DNA of 64,000 nucleotides from Microbacterium sp. AG238 (lineage in GTDB: Bacteria; Actinomycetota; Actinomycetes; Actinomycetales; Microbacteriaceae). Shown one piece after another: positions 24,995 to 32,143 of the stretch. The translations under genes were made by a program, and so were the position numbers. Location of the stretch: positions 1,860,001 to 1,924,000 of the forward strand of contig NZ_RAQC01000001.1 of the NCBI RefSeq assembly GCF_003610405.1, read 5' to 3'. The first letter of the stretch is position 1, and each line of letters begins with the position of its first letter. The notes below the pieces were generated by a model. That model was not told the DNA's origin. It did not search any database and worked only from the letters and a program-made list of their open reading frames with translations.

Positions 24995-25064
24995 GCGAGC
25001 GCGTACCGGTGCCGCGAGCGCGTACCCCACACGGTGCGTTCTCGCGGCGGGGGTACGTTCTCGC
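24995..25064. repeat. Intergenic hairpin element E
   Basis: 70 nt with the longest continuous pairing in the window: about 32 bp around a 6-nt loop. Outer arms GCGAGCGCGTACC (24995-25007) and GGTACGTTCTCGC (25052-25064) match at 11 of 13; inner arms GCCGCGAGCGCGTACC and GGTGCGTTCTCGCGGC match at 13 of 16. Outer and inner arms resemble each other. Unlike the other elements it lies between divergent starts. Confidence 0.8.
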
Positions 25065-25108
25065 CGATCCAGCTCGACCCGGCCCGAGCTCGCGTCGGCG
25101 GGCGGGCG

Positions 25109-25114
25109 TAGCCT
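25109..25114 (+). promoter_or_regulatory. -10 element of sufS (leaderless)
   Basis: TAGCCT followed by 6 nt and the sufS GTG. Confidence 0.6.
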
Positions 25115-25120
25115 AGAGGG

Positions 25121-26449
25121 GTGAGCTCTCCCGCCGTTCCCGCCGCTTCGCCGCGCGTCAGCCCGCTCGACGCGGTGTCGCTGCGCGCCGACTTCCCGAT
25201 CCTGTCGGAGCACGTCAACGGGCACCGGCTCGTGTACCTCGACTCCGCCGCGACGAGTCAGAAGCCCACCGCGGTCCTCGATGCCGAACGCGACTTCCTC
25301 ACGCACGCCAACTCCGCCGTCCACCGCGGCGCGCACACTCTCGCGGCCGAAGCGACCGATCTGTTCGAAGATGCCCGCGCCACGGTCGCCGGCTTCGTCG
25401 GGGCGCAGCCCGAGCAGCTCGTCTGGACCAGCGGCGCGACCGCGGGCCTCAACCTCGTCGCCTACGCGATCGGCAACGCCACGCTCGGCCGGGGCGCACC
25501 CGCATCAGCGCCCTACGCGCTTTCCCCGGGCGACGAGATCGTCACGACGGCGATCGAGCACCACGCCAACCTCATCCCCTGGCAGGAGCTCGCCGCCCGC
25601 ACGGGAGCCGTGCTGCGCCACATCCCCGCACAGGCCGACGGCACGCTCGACCTGGATGCCGCGGCATCCATCATCGGCGAACGCACCCGGATCGTCGCCT
25701 TCACGCACGTCTCGAATGTGCTCGGCATCGTCAATCCGGTCGCCGAGATCGTGGCCCTCGCGCAGGCGGTCGGCGCCATGACGGTGCTCGATGCCTGCCA
25801 GTCGGCGCCGCACCTGCCGCTCGACCTTCCCGCGCTCGGCATCGATCTCGCCGTCTTCAGCGGCCACAAGATGCTCGGCCCCTATGCGATCGGCGGGCTG
25901 TACGGCCGCGCCGAGGTGCTCGACGCACTGCCGCCGTTCCTCACCGGCGGGTCGATGATCACCACCGTCACGCTCGACCACGCCGAGTACCTGCCGGCTC
26001 CGCAGAAGTTCGAGGCCGGAACGCAGGCCGTCGGACCCGCCATCGGTCTCGCCGCCGCCGTCCGCTACCTGCAGGATGTCGGGCCCGCGAACATCCACGC
26101 GCACGAGGTCGCGCTGGCCGAGCGCATGGGCGCGGGGCTGCGCGAGATCCCCGGCATCCGCCTGCTCGGCGATGCGCCGGGCACCGACCGCGTCGGCCTG
26201 TGGTCGTTCGACGTCGCCGGTGTGCACGCGCACGACGCGGGCCAGTTCCTCGACGCCCAGGGCATCGCCGTGCGGGTCGGACACCACTGCGCCGCGCCGC
26301 TGCACCGGCAGTTCGGGATGACGGCATCCGTCCGCGCCTCGACGGCGCTGTACAACACCGAAGACGACGTCGACCTGTTCCTCGACGCGGTGCGCGGCAT
26401 CCGCGGCTTCTTCGGCGTCACCGACGAGGCCGAAGGGGCACACGCATGA
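25121..26449 (+). CDS. sufS: SufS-type cysteine desulfurase
   Basis: 442-residue PLP enzyme that takes sulfur from cysteine for Fe-S cluster assembly. The PLP lysine is in SGHKMLGP (Lys about 250) and the persulfide-forming cysteine in GHHCAAPLH (Cys about 390), the SufS/group II pattern. Overlaps sufU by 4 nt (ATGA), the usual actinobacterial and Gram-positive pairing. The start is GTG, set by the -10 box. sufBCD are not in the window, so this is a detached sufSU pair. Confidence 0.96.
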   Translation: MSSPAVPAASPRVSPLDAVSLRADFPILSEHVNGHRLVYLDSAATSQKPTAVLDAERDFLTHANSAVHRGAHTLAAEATDLFEDARATVAGFVGAQPEQLVWTSGATAGLNLVAYAIGNATLGRGAPASAPYALSPGDEIVTTAIEHHANLIPWQELAARTGAVLRHIPAQADGTLDLDAAASIIGERTRIVAFTHVSNVLGIVNPVAEIVALAQAVGAMTVLDACQSAPHLPLDLPALGIDLAVFSGHKMLGPYAIGGLYGRAEVLDALPPFLTGGSMITTVTLDHAEYLPAPQKFEAGTQAVGPAIGLAAAVRYLQDVGPANIHAHEVALAERMGAGLREIPGIRLLGDAPGTDRVGLWSFDVAGVHAHDAGQFLDAQGIAVRVGHHCAAPLHRQFGMTASVRASTALYNTEDDVDLFLDAVRGIRGFFGVTDEAEGAHA

Positions 26450-26904
26450 CCGGGCTCGACTCGCTGTACCAGGAGCTCATCCTCGATCACTCGAAGCACC
26501 CGGTCGGCAACCCGCTTCACGACGTCGGCGACGCGGCGCATGCCGACTCGCACCAGAAGAACCCCGTCTGCGGCGACGAGATCACGCTGCGCGTCGCCGT
26601 CGACGGCGACCGCATCACCGAGGTCTCGTGGGAGGGCACCGGCTGCTCGATCTCGCAGGCCTCGGCCTCGATGCTGGCCTCGCTGGTCGAAGAGGAGATC
26701 GAAGGCGACGGGATGACGCGGGCCGACGCGGTCGCGCTCATCGAGCGCTTCCGCGAGGCGCTGCGCTCGCGCGGCACCATTCCCCTCGACGAGGAGACCT
26801 TCGGCGACGCCGCGGCGCTGTCGGGCGTCTCGAAGTTCTCGGCTCGCGTCAAGTGCGCGATGCTCGCCTGGGTCGCGCTCGAAGACGGACTCGGCCGCGC
26901 CTGA
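26446..26904 (+). CDS. sufU: SufU zinc-dependent sulfurtransferase / scaffold
   Basis: 152 residues. Accepts the persulfide sulfur from SufS and passes it to the SufBCD machine. The three zinc-binding cysteines are visible in PVCGDEITL, GTGCSISQAS and VKCAMLAW, and the SufU-specific insertion between the second and third (MTRADAVALIERFREALR) is present, separating it from IscU. Start overlaps the sufS stop. Confidence 0.96.
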   Translation: MTGLDSLYQELILDHSKHPVGNPLHDVGDAAHADSHQKNPVCGDEITLRVAVDGDRITEVSWEGTGCSISQASASMLASLVEEEIEGDGMTRADAVALIERFREALRSRGTIPLDEETFGDAAALSGVSKFSARVKCAMLAWVALEDGLGRA

Positions 26905-26920
26905 ACCGCGTCGCGGCCGG

Positions 26921-26961
26921 TCAGGCCGACGGCCAGGCACCGTTCAGGCCGACGGCCAGGC
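26921..26961. repeat. Duplicated 3' end of the minus-strand membrane gene
   Basis: TCAGGCCGACGGCCAGGC occurs exactly at 26921-26938 and 26944-26961 (period 23 bp). On the minus strand each copy reads Trp-Pro-Ser-Ala-stop, so the end of the gene including its stop has been tandemly duplicated. Each copy also contains the small palindrome GGCCGACGGCC, which may be part of a terminator. Confidence 0.85.
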
Positions 26962-27978
26962 GACGGATGCCGCGGGCCAGTCCGACCGCTGCAGCTCGGC
27001 GAGCGTCTCGCGCTGGCGCTGCACCGACTCGAGCGAGTCCGTGCGGAACGCCGTGGCGACGACGACCTCGCGCCAGTACTCGTCGCGATGGCGGTACGTG
27101 GTGAAGGCCCGGCTCGCCAACGGCTCGAGCAGTGACCACGCCTCGTCGGCCGTCAGGTAGCCGGCGACGTACGCGTAGCGGACACCGCCGATCGCGCGCT
27201 CGATGTCGGCGGCGAGCAGCAGTCGCGGCGGGCGAGCGTCGTCGCCACGGGCGAGGTCGTGGATGTCGAAGACCGGCAGATCGGTGAGGGCCGCGATGCG
27301 CGACATCATGTGCTCCGCGGCATCGCTCTGCGCGACTTCGGCGAACCGTGTCGAGAGCACGCCCCGCGCGAGCGTGTCAGCCACCAGCAGCTCGGCGTCG
27401 GAGCGCGAGACGATCTTGAACTGCTCGTCGAGTGCTGCACGAAGCTGCTGCATGCCCGGCAGCGGAAGCGCGAACCACGGTGATCCGTCGGCGCCGTCGC
27501 GGTGCTTCGAGCGCAGATCCTGCGGCAGCTCGGCGAAGGTCGGCGTGAACGCGAGCGACGAGTTCCAGCCGCGCATCGCGAAGTCGCTTGCGGCGTCGAG
27601 GGCGAGGATCTGCTGCTGTCGCGGCGTGAGCGGGCTCCGCGCCGCGAGGGCGAGGTACTGCCGCTGCGCATCTCGCGGAGCGCGGGCGTCGCGCGCGGCG
27701 AGGACGATCGACGCCACGAGCAGGCCCGCGCACATCCCCAGGAAAAGACCGAACAGGTTGTTCCCGAAATCCTCGCTGCCCACCAACACGTATGACAGCA
27801 CCAAGCCCAGGATGCCGATCGGCACCGCGATCGCCGTCACGGGCAGGGCTCGCTTGCCCATGGCTTTGGGGTCGGCCTTGCGCCGCGCGTCCAGCATCCG
27901 CGTGTACCGCCGCCGCGGGCGGACGGGGAACTCCACGTCGCCGGGATGATTCTGCAGGGCGATCACGGGTTCGGTCAC
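26944..27978 (-). CDS. Unknown membrane protein with two helices and a large cytosolic domain
   Basis: 344 residues. A charged N-terminus (about 40 residues), two adjacent membrane helices (about residues 44-66 and 72-93) and a soluble C-terminal domain of about 250 residues with helical segments (TRGVLSTRF-type and ERAIGGVRYAYVAGYLTADEAW). That last part resembles the DUF1266-like region of some actinobacterial proteins, with low certainty. GTG start at 27978, 4 nt after the SRPBCC gene stop. Its 3' end is duplicated. Function unknown. Confidence 0.8.
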   Translation of the reverse strand: MTEPVIALQNHPGDVEFPVRPRRRYTRMLDARRKADPKAMGKRALPVTAIAVPIGILGLVLSYVLVGSEDFGNNLFGLFLGMCAGLLVASIVLAARDARAPRDAQRQYLALAARSPLTPRQQQILALDAASDFAMRGWNSSLAFTPTFAELPQDLRSKHRDGADGSPWFALPLPGMQQLRAALDEQFKIVSRSDAELLVADTLARGVLSTRFAEVAQSDAAEHMMSRIAALTDLPVFDIHDLARGDDARPPRLLLAADIERAIGGVRYAYVAGYLTADEAWSLLEPLASRAFTTYRHRDEYWREVVVATAFRTDSLESVQRQRETLAELQRSDWPAASVAWPSA

Positions 27979-27982
27979 CCCA

Positions 27983-28960
27983 TCATTTTGTCAGTACCTC
28001 CGTCTCGAGACGGGCGTACGAGTCCTCCATGCCGTCGGCCATGCCGGTAGCGAGAATCATGTCGCGCGTCTCCTTGTCGGGGTACTCGACGAGGAGCGTG
28101 AGGAGGGTGGCGCCGTCTTCTTCGTACAGCTGCAGATCGTTGATCGTGCCGGGGCCGTCGGCTCCCGACATCCGCTCGGTCGTGACCTCGCGCCGGGGCG
28201 CGTCGAGCTGCAGCAGTTCGCCCTCGAATCCGAACGCCGTCTCGGGAGCGCCGTCCTGCTCCCACGCGTAGCGGTAGGTGCTGCCGACATCCGTGGCGGG
28301 TTCGGCGACCGTCATGGTCCAGCCGTCGGGACCCAGCATCCACTTCTTCAGCAGCTCGGTCTCGTGATGCGCACGCCACACGAGCTCGCGCGGACCGTCG
28401 ATGAAGCGCGTGATGCGCACGTGGGTGTCGTCGAGCAGCTCGACGCGGGTGCCCTGGCCCTGCGCGAAAGCGCGGAGGTCTTGCACGACAGCGTCGAGCT
28501 GTCCCATCGCGAGGCGCGAGCCCTCGATCGCGCCCATGGCGATGACCTGCTCGAGGCCCTCGGCCGAGGTGAAGTAGGTGACGTTCGTCAGCCGCGAGCC
28601 CGTGTCGGTCGCATCGAAGGAGAACACCATCCGCATCGCCGGGAACTGCTCCATCGGCTCGCCGTTCTCATCGGCGAAGGCGTCGAGGACCTCGAAGCTG
28701 CGGCCCTCGTCGATGGCGATGAACTCCCAGGTGCCCCGAGACTTCTCGCCCTGTGGGCTCGACATGGCGTACTGCGCGCGTCCGCCCGGGGTGAAGTCGA
28801 ACCGCGTGAACGTCGCGGGCCAGCCGGGAGGGCCCCAGAAGCGCTCGAGCTGCGCGGGCTGCGTGAACGCGCGCCAGAGGCGGTCGACGGGCGCGGCGAC
28901 ATCCGCCACGAGCGTCATCGTGAGGTTGTCGGCATCGGTGGTGATGTCGGTGACGGGCAT
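27983..28960 (-). CDS. Two-domain SRPBCC (AHSA1-like) protein
   Basis: 325 residues made of two START-like SRPBCC domains (about residues 1-160 and 165-325). Each begins with the strand pattern of Hsp90-ATPase-activator homologue family members (LVADVAAPVDRLWRAFTQPAQ and ITRFIDGPRELVWRAHHETE), and the first contains the RFWGPPGWPATFTRFDFTPGG signature. Such proteins bind hydrophobic ligands, often paired with an ArsR regulator as here. The role is unknown. It lies 63 nt downstream of the arsR-like gene. Confidence 0.9.
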   Translation of the reverse strand: MPVTDITTDADNLTMTLVADVAAPVDRLWRAFTQPAQLERFWGPPGWPATFTRFDFTPGGRAQYAMSSPQGEKSRGTWEFIAIDEGRSFEVLDAFADENGEPMEQFPAMRMVFSFDATDTGSRLTNVTYFTSAEGLEQVIAMGAIEGSRLAMGQLDAVVQDLRAFAQGQGTRVELLDDTHVRITRFIDGPRELVWRAHHETELLKKWMLGPDGWTMTVAEPATDVGSTYRYAWEQDGAPETAFGFEGELLQLDAPRREVTTERMSGADGPGTINDLQLYEEDGATLLTLLVEYPDKETRDMILATGMADGMEDSYARLETEVLTK

Positions 28961-29023
28961 CGGATTCTCCTTCGAACAGATGGTGCGCGTGCGGTGTGGT
29001 GCGGTTCTGTGGGTTTGCGGGGG

Positions 29024-29389
29024 TCAGTCTTCGGGCTCGGCGAGCAGCGCGTCGAGGCGGTCGACGCGGGCCCGCCAGAGGTCTTCGTAGCGGGCGAGGA
29101 GCGCACGGGCGCGGGCGATCATGGCGGGGTCGGCGCGCACGAGCCGCTCGCGCCCCTCGGCTCGCTTGACGATGAGGCCGGCGGTCTCGAGCACGCCGAC
29201 GTGCTTCTGCACCGCGGCGAACGACATGTCGTAGTCGGCCGCGAGCGCCGACACCGACTGCTCGTGCTCGATCGTCCGGCGGAGGATGTCGCGACGCGTC
29301 GCCGTCGCGAGCGCGTGGAAGAGGCGGTCGATGTCGTCATCGCTCAGCTCGCTCCGCTCACTCGGCCGGGGTTCGTTTCGTGCAACCAT
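29024..29389 (-). CDS. ArsR-family winged-helix regulator
   Basis: 121-residue regulator. The ArsR helix-turn-helix spans about residues 18-90: LFHALATATRRDILRRT, VSALAADYDMSFAAVQKHV and GLIVKRAEGRERLVR. No metal-binding Cys pair, so it is of the SRPBCC-linked non-metal group. Its start codon lies inside a palindrome, which suggests autorepression. Together with the SRPBCC gene it forms a two-gene unit. Confidence 0.92.
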   Translation of the reverse strand: MVARNEPRPSERSELSDDDIDRLFHALATATRRDILRRTIEHEQSVSALAADYDMSFAAVQKHVGVLETAGLIVKRAEGRERLVRADPAMIARARALLARYEDLWRARVDRLDALLAEPED

Positions 29390-29398
29390 TTGGTTGTA
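29381..29398. promoter_or_regulatory. Predicted ArsR operator over the start codon
   Basis: TGCAACCATTTGGTTGTA: arms CAACCA and TGGTTG are perfect, with a 2-bp spacer; the ATG of the regulator (minus strand 29389-29387) is inside it. Binding here would block both transcription and initiation. Confidence 0.75.
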
Positions 29399-29437
29399 CG
29401 TTAGGGCTCGGGTCGGTCGGTGTCAATGCCCTCGGCG

Positions 29438-29520
29438 GAACGAACTTCGGAGATCGGCGCGAAAGTCGGACCAGGATGCCGCATCCGTCCGAATCTCGCG
29501 TGATTCTCCGAAGTTCGCTC
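29438..29520. repeat. Intergenic hairpin element F
   Basis: 83 nt, 33 nt beyond the stop of the DksA-like gene and upstream of the arsR-like gene. Left arm from 29438 reads GAACGAACTTCGGAGA and pairs with TCTCCGAAGTTCGCTC (ends 29520), 15 of 16. GCGCGA and TCGGA pair further in, and the centre is the palindrome GGATGC-C-GCATCC. Confidence 0.82.
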
Positions 29521-29553
29521 GGACGCGGGCGGCGCGGGCACCTACCCGCGCGG

Positions 29554-29889
29554 CTAGCGCGAAGCGCACGCGACGCACATCGTCGCGTGGGGCCGGACCT
29601 CGAGGCGCTCGACCGGGATGTCGCGGCCGCAGCTCGCGCACACCCCGTATGTTCCGGCGGCGACGCGGGCGAGCGAGGCTTCGACCTCGGCGAGCTCGGC
29701 CCGCGCCGCGCGGCGCAGGGCCTCGACCCGCTGCCACTCCCCCGACAGCGTCGAGCCCTCGGGGTCGTGCTCGTCATCGGCTGTCGCGTCGGCACGGTCG
29801 TGACGGAGGCTGTCGTCGTCGGCATCCAGCCGGTCGAGCTGCACGGTGAGCTCGCGCTTACGCTCGTGCAGTCGCGCTTCCGGGTCCAT
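29554..29889 (-). CDS. TraR/DksA-family C4 zinc-finger protein
   Basis: 111 residues: a helical hairpin-like N-terminal half with acidic tip (RADATADDEHDPEG) and a C-terminal zinc finger CASCGRDIPVERLEVRP..CVAC, four cysteines in CxxC pairs. Family members bind the RNA polymerase secondary channel and modulate transcription; short actinobacterial versions are poorly studied. The finger and coiled-coil layout agree with a DksA-like role, which I infer. Start set by TAGGGT 6 nt upstream (leaderless). Confidence 0.92.
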   Translation of the reverse strand: MDPEARLHERKRELTVQLDRLDADDDSLRHDRADATADDEHDPEGSTLSGEWQRVEALRRAARAELAEVEASLARVAAGTYGVCASCGRDIPVERLEVRPHATMCVACASR

Positions 29890-29895
29890 CCCGCG

Positions 29896-29901
29896 ACCCT
29901 A
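29896..29901 (-). promoter_or_regulatory. -10 element of the DksA-like gene (leaderless)
   Basis: TAGGGT on the minus strand, 6 nt before ATG 29889. Confidence 0.6.
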
Positions 29902-29962
29902 CGTCAAGCCGGTGACATCGACGGCCGGATCGGCGCACGCTGGGGGCGGAAGGGAGTACGAC

Positions 29963-30178
29963 ATGACCGATCACCACGACAACGAGGCTGAGCACGCCGA
30001 CGAGGGCGCCGAGCACGCACCCGACGAGACGCCTTCGACGGAGGAGCTCGAAGAGCCCAGCGTCGCGAAGGAGCCGGGCGAAGAGCCCAAGGCTCCCGAG
30101 AAGAAGGACGAGGAGCCGAGCCACCACGCCGTCGGCATCGGGGTCATCGACGACGAGTCCTCGCCCCTCGCGCCCTGA
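29963..30178 (+). CDS. Small acidic protein of unknown function
   Basis: 71 residues, about 40% Asp/Glu, with His clusters near both ends (DHHDNEAEH, PSHHAVGIGV) and a Pro/Lys-rich middle. Almost certainly disordered. A strong GGAAGGGAG-type RBS precedes the ATG, supporting translation despite low complexity. It lies upstream of kdp on the same strand but 111 nt away. No family recognised; metal or cation binding is possible from composition only. Confidence 0.7.
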   Translation: MTDHHDNEAEHADEGAEHAPDETPSTEELEEPSVAKEPGEEPKAPEKKDEEPSHHAVGIGVIDDESSPLAP

Positions 30179-30289
30179 TCCCTGGAATCCCGCACGACCG
30201 TGAGGGCGGCGTGAGGAGCGGGCGCGAGGCCGTATGGATTCCGTGAGGACAGCGGGTGTGGCATCCGGCGGGGTGTTGCATCGGATCTC
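30179..30289 (+). promoter_or_regulatory. Upstream region of the kdp operon
   Basis: 111 nt. Contains GGAATCC (30184-30190) and GGATTCC (30236-30242) as an inverted pair about 45 nt apart, and a repeated GTGAGG..AGCGGG motif at about 30211 and 30243. KdpE operators are not conserved enough for me to call one; these are the candidates. No known riboswitch seen. Confidence 0.35.
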
Positions 30290-30373
30290 GTGCTCGACCT
30301 CATCTATCTCGCCGCGATCCTCGCGCTCTTCTCCGTCGCCGGCCTCATCGCCCGGGGGGTCGAGAAGCTGTGA
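30290..30373 (+). CDS. 27-residue membrane micro-protein preceding kdpF
   Basis: GTG start, 27 residues, a single hydrophobic helix (about residues 3-21) followed by RGVEKL. The stop codon TGA shares its last base with the kdpF ATG (TGATG), so translation is coupled. From memory, many actinobacterial kdp operons carry a similar unannotated micro-ORF ending in RGVERL or KGVEKL just before kdpF; the match is from recollection. It may be a second small stabilising subunit of the Kdp complex, an inference from position and shape. Confidence 0.7.
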   Translation: MLDLIYLAAILALFSVAGLIARGVEKL

Positions 30374-30459
30374 TGGTCTTCTCGCTCCTCGCGGCGGTGC
30401 TGGCCGTCGCCGCCATCGTCTACCTCGTCGTCGCCCTCGTGCGGCCCGAACGGTTCTGA
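30373..30459 (+). CDS. kdpF: Potassium-transporting ATPase subunit KdpF
   Basis: 28 residues, one membrane helix and the diagnostic ending [12 protein letters not shown] (family consensus YL..AL..PE.F). KdpF binds at the side of KdpA and stabilises the complex. Too short for most gene finders. It overlaps the preceding micro-ORF by one base, and kdpA starts 1 nt after its stop. Confidence 0.93.
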   Translation: MVFSLLAAVLAVAAIVYLVVALVRPERF

Positions 30460-30460
30460 C

Positions 30461-32143
30461 GTGGATGCCGCGCAGATCGGGTTCGCGTCGCTGCAGATCG
30501 CGACCCTCGTCCTCATCCTCGTCCTGCTGTACCGGCCCGTCGGCGACTACATCGCCCACGTCTACACATCGCCGCGCGACCTCGCCGTCGAACGGGGCGT
30601 CTACCGCCTGATCGGCGTCGACCCGCGCACCGAGCAGACCTGGCAGGCCTACGCCCGGGGCGTGCTGCTGTTCTCCCTGGTCGGCGTCGTGGTCGTATAC
30701 GGGCTACAGCGGATCCAGCCGCTTCTGCCGTTCAGCCTCGGCCTGCCCGCGCCGAGCGAGCACCTCGCGTTCAACACCGCCATCTCGTTCGTGTCCAACA
30801 CCAACTGGCAGTCGTACTCGCCCGAGGCGACGCTCGGCTACACCGTGCAGTTCGCGGGTCTCGCCGTGCAGAACTTCGTCTCGGCGGCGGTCGGGATCGC
30901 CGTCGCCATCGCCCTCGTCCGTGGCTTCGCCTACCGCCGCTCCGGCACGATCGGCAACTTCTGGGTCGACCTCGTGCGCGGGCTCGGCCGCATCCTCCTC
31001 CCGATGGCGATCGTCGCGGCCGTCGTGCTGCTCGCGGGCGGCGTCATCCAGAACTTCGCCGGATTCACCGACGTGCAGACCGTCGCCGGCGGAGCGCAGT
31101 CGATCCCCGGCGGGCCGGTCGCGAGCCAGGAGGCCATCAAGCTGCTCGGCACGAACGGCGGCGGGTTCTTCAACGCGAACTCCGCCCACCCGTTCGAGAA
31201 CCCGACGCCGTGGACCAACCTGTTCGAGATCCTGCTGCTCCTCGTCATCCCGTTCGCCATGCCTCGCGCCTTCGGCCGGATCGTCGGCGACGATCGCCAG
31301 GGCTACGCGATCGTCGCGGTCATGGGCGGGATCTTCCTCACCTCGATCGCCCTCGGCTCGTGGGCCGAGGCGTCCGGCGGCGGCGCCGCGGCCCAGCTCG
31401 CGGGCGCCGCGATGGAGGGCAAGGAGACCCGGTTCGGCGTCGCCGCGTCGGCCCTGTTCGGCGGCGCTTCCACGCTCACCTCGACCGGCGCGGTCAACGC
31501 GATGCACGACAGCTTCACGCCACTCGGCGGCATGATGCCGATGCTCAACATGATGCTCGGCGAGATCGCGCCCGGCGGCGTCGGTTCGGGGCTGTACGGG
31601 ATGCTGGTGCTCGCGATCCTCGCGGTGTTCGTCGGCGGCCTGCTGATCGGACGCACGCCCGAATACCTCGGCAAGAAGATCGGGCCCCGCGAGATCAAGC
31701 TCGCGAGTCTGTACATCCTCGTGACGCCGACGCTCGTGCTCGCCGGCACCGCGCTGAGCTTCGCCATCCCGGCCGTCCGCGCCGACGTCGAGGGCACCTC
31801 GATCTGGAACCCGGGCGTCCACGGCCTGAGCGAAGTCCTCTACGCGTTCACCTCTGCGGCGAACAACAACGGGTCTGCCTTCGCCGGCCTCACCGCCAAC
31901 ACCCCGTGGCTCAACACGGCGCTCGGCGTCGCGATGCTGCTCGGCCGGTTCATCCCGATCGTGCTCGTGCTCGCCCTCGCCGGATCGCTCGCCGCTCAAG
32001 ACACCGTGCCGTCGAGCGCCGGCACCCTGCCGACGCACCGTCTGCAGTTCGCGGGCCTGCTCGCCGGCGTCGTCGTCATCATCACCGCGCTCACCTACTT
32101 CCCGGTCCTCACCCTGGGCCCCCTCGCCGAAGGACTCTCCTGA
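30461..32143 (+). CDS. kdpA: Potassium-transporting ATPase, channel subunit KdpA
   Basis: 560 residues, ten helices, the K+-selective channel-like subunit of the Kdp pump. The four selectivity-loop regions can be recognised: [32 protein letters not shown] (here split by one residue), [16 protein letters not shown] and [16 protein letters not shown] start. Overlaps kdpB by one base (TGATG). Confidence 0.97.
   Translation: MDAAQIGFASLQIATLVLILVLLYRPVGDYIAHVYTSPRDLAVERGVYRLIGVDPRTEQTWQAYARGVLLFSLVGVVVVYGLQRIQPLLPFSLGLPAPSEHLAFNTAISFVSNTNWQSYSPEATLGYTVQFAGLAVQNFVSAAVGIAVAIALVRGFAYRRSGTIGNFWVDLVRGLGRILLPMAIVAAVVLLAGGVIQNFAGFTDVQTVAGGAQSIPGGPVASQEAIKLLGTNGGGFFNANSAHPFENPTPWTNLFEILLLLVIPFAMPRAFGRIVGDDRQGYAIVAVMGGIFLTSIALGSWAEASGGGAAAQLAGAAMEGKETRFGVAASALFGGASTLTSTGAVNAMHDSFTPLGGMMPMLNMMLGEIAPGGVGSGLYGMLVLAILAVFVGGLLIGRTPEYLGKKIGPREIKLASLYILVTPTLVLAGTALSFAIPAVRADVEGTSIWNPGVHGLSEVLYAFTSAANNNGSAFAGLTANTPWLNTALGVAMLLGRFIPIVLVLALAGSLAAQDTVPSSAGTLPTHRLQFAGLLAGVVVIITALTYFPVLTLGPLAEGLS

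Noticed and set aside
30179..30289. c-di-AMP (ydaO-type) riboswitch before kdp
   Set aside because: The 111-nt spacer is too short and lacks the conserved riboswitch segments.
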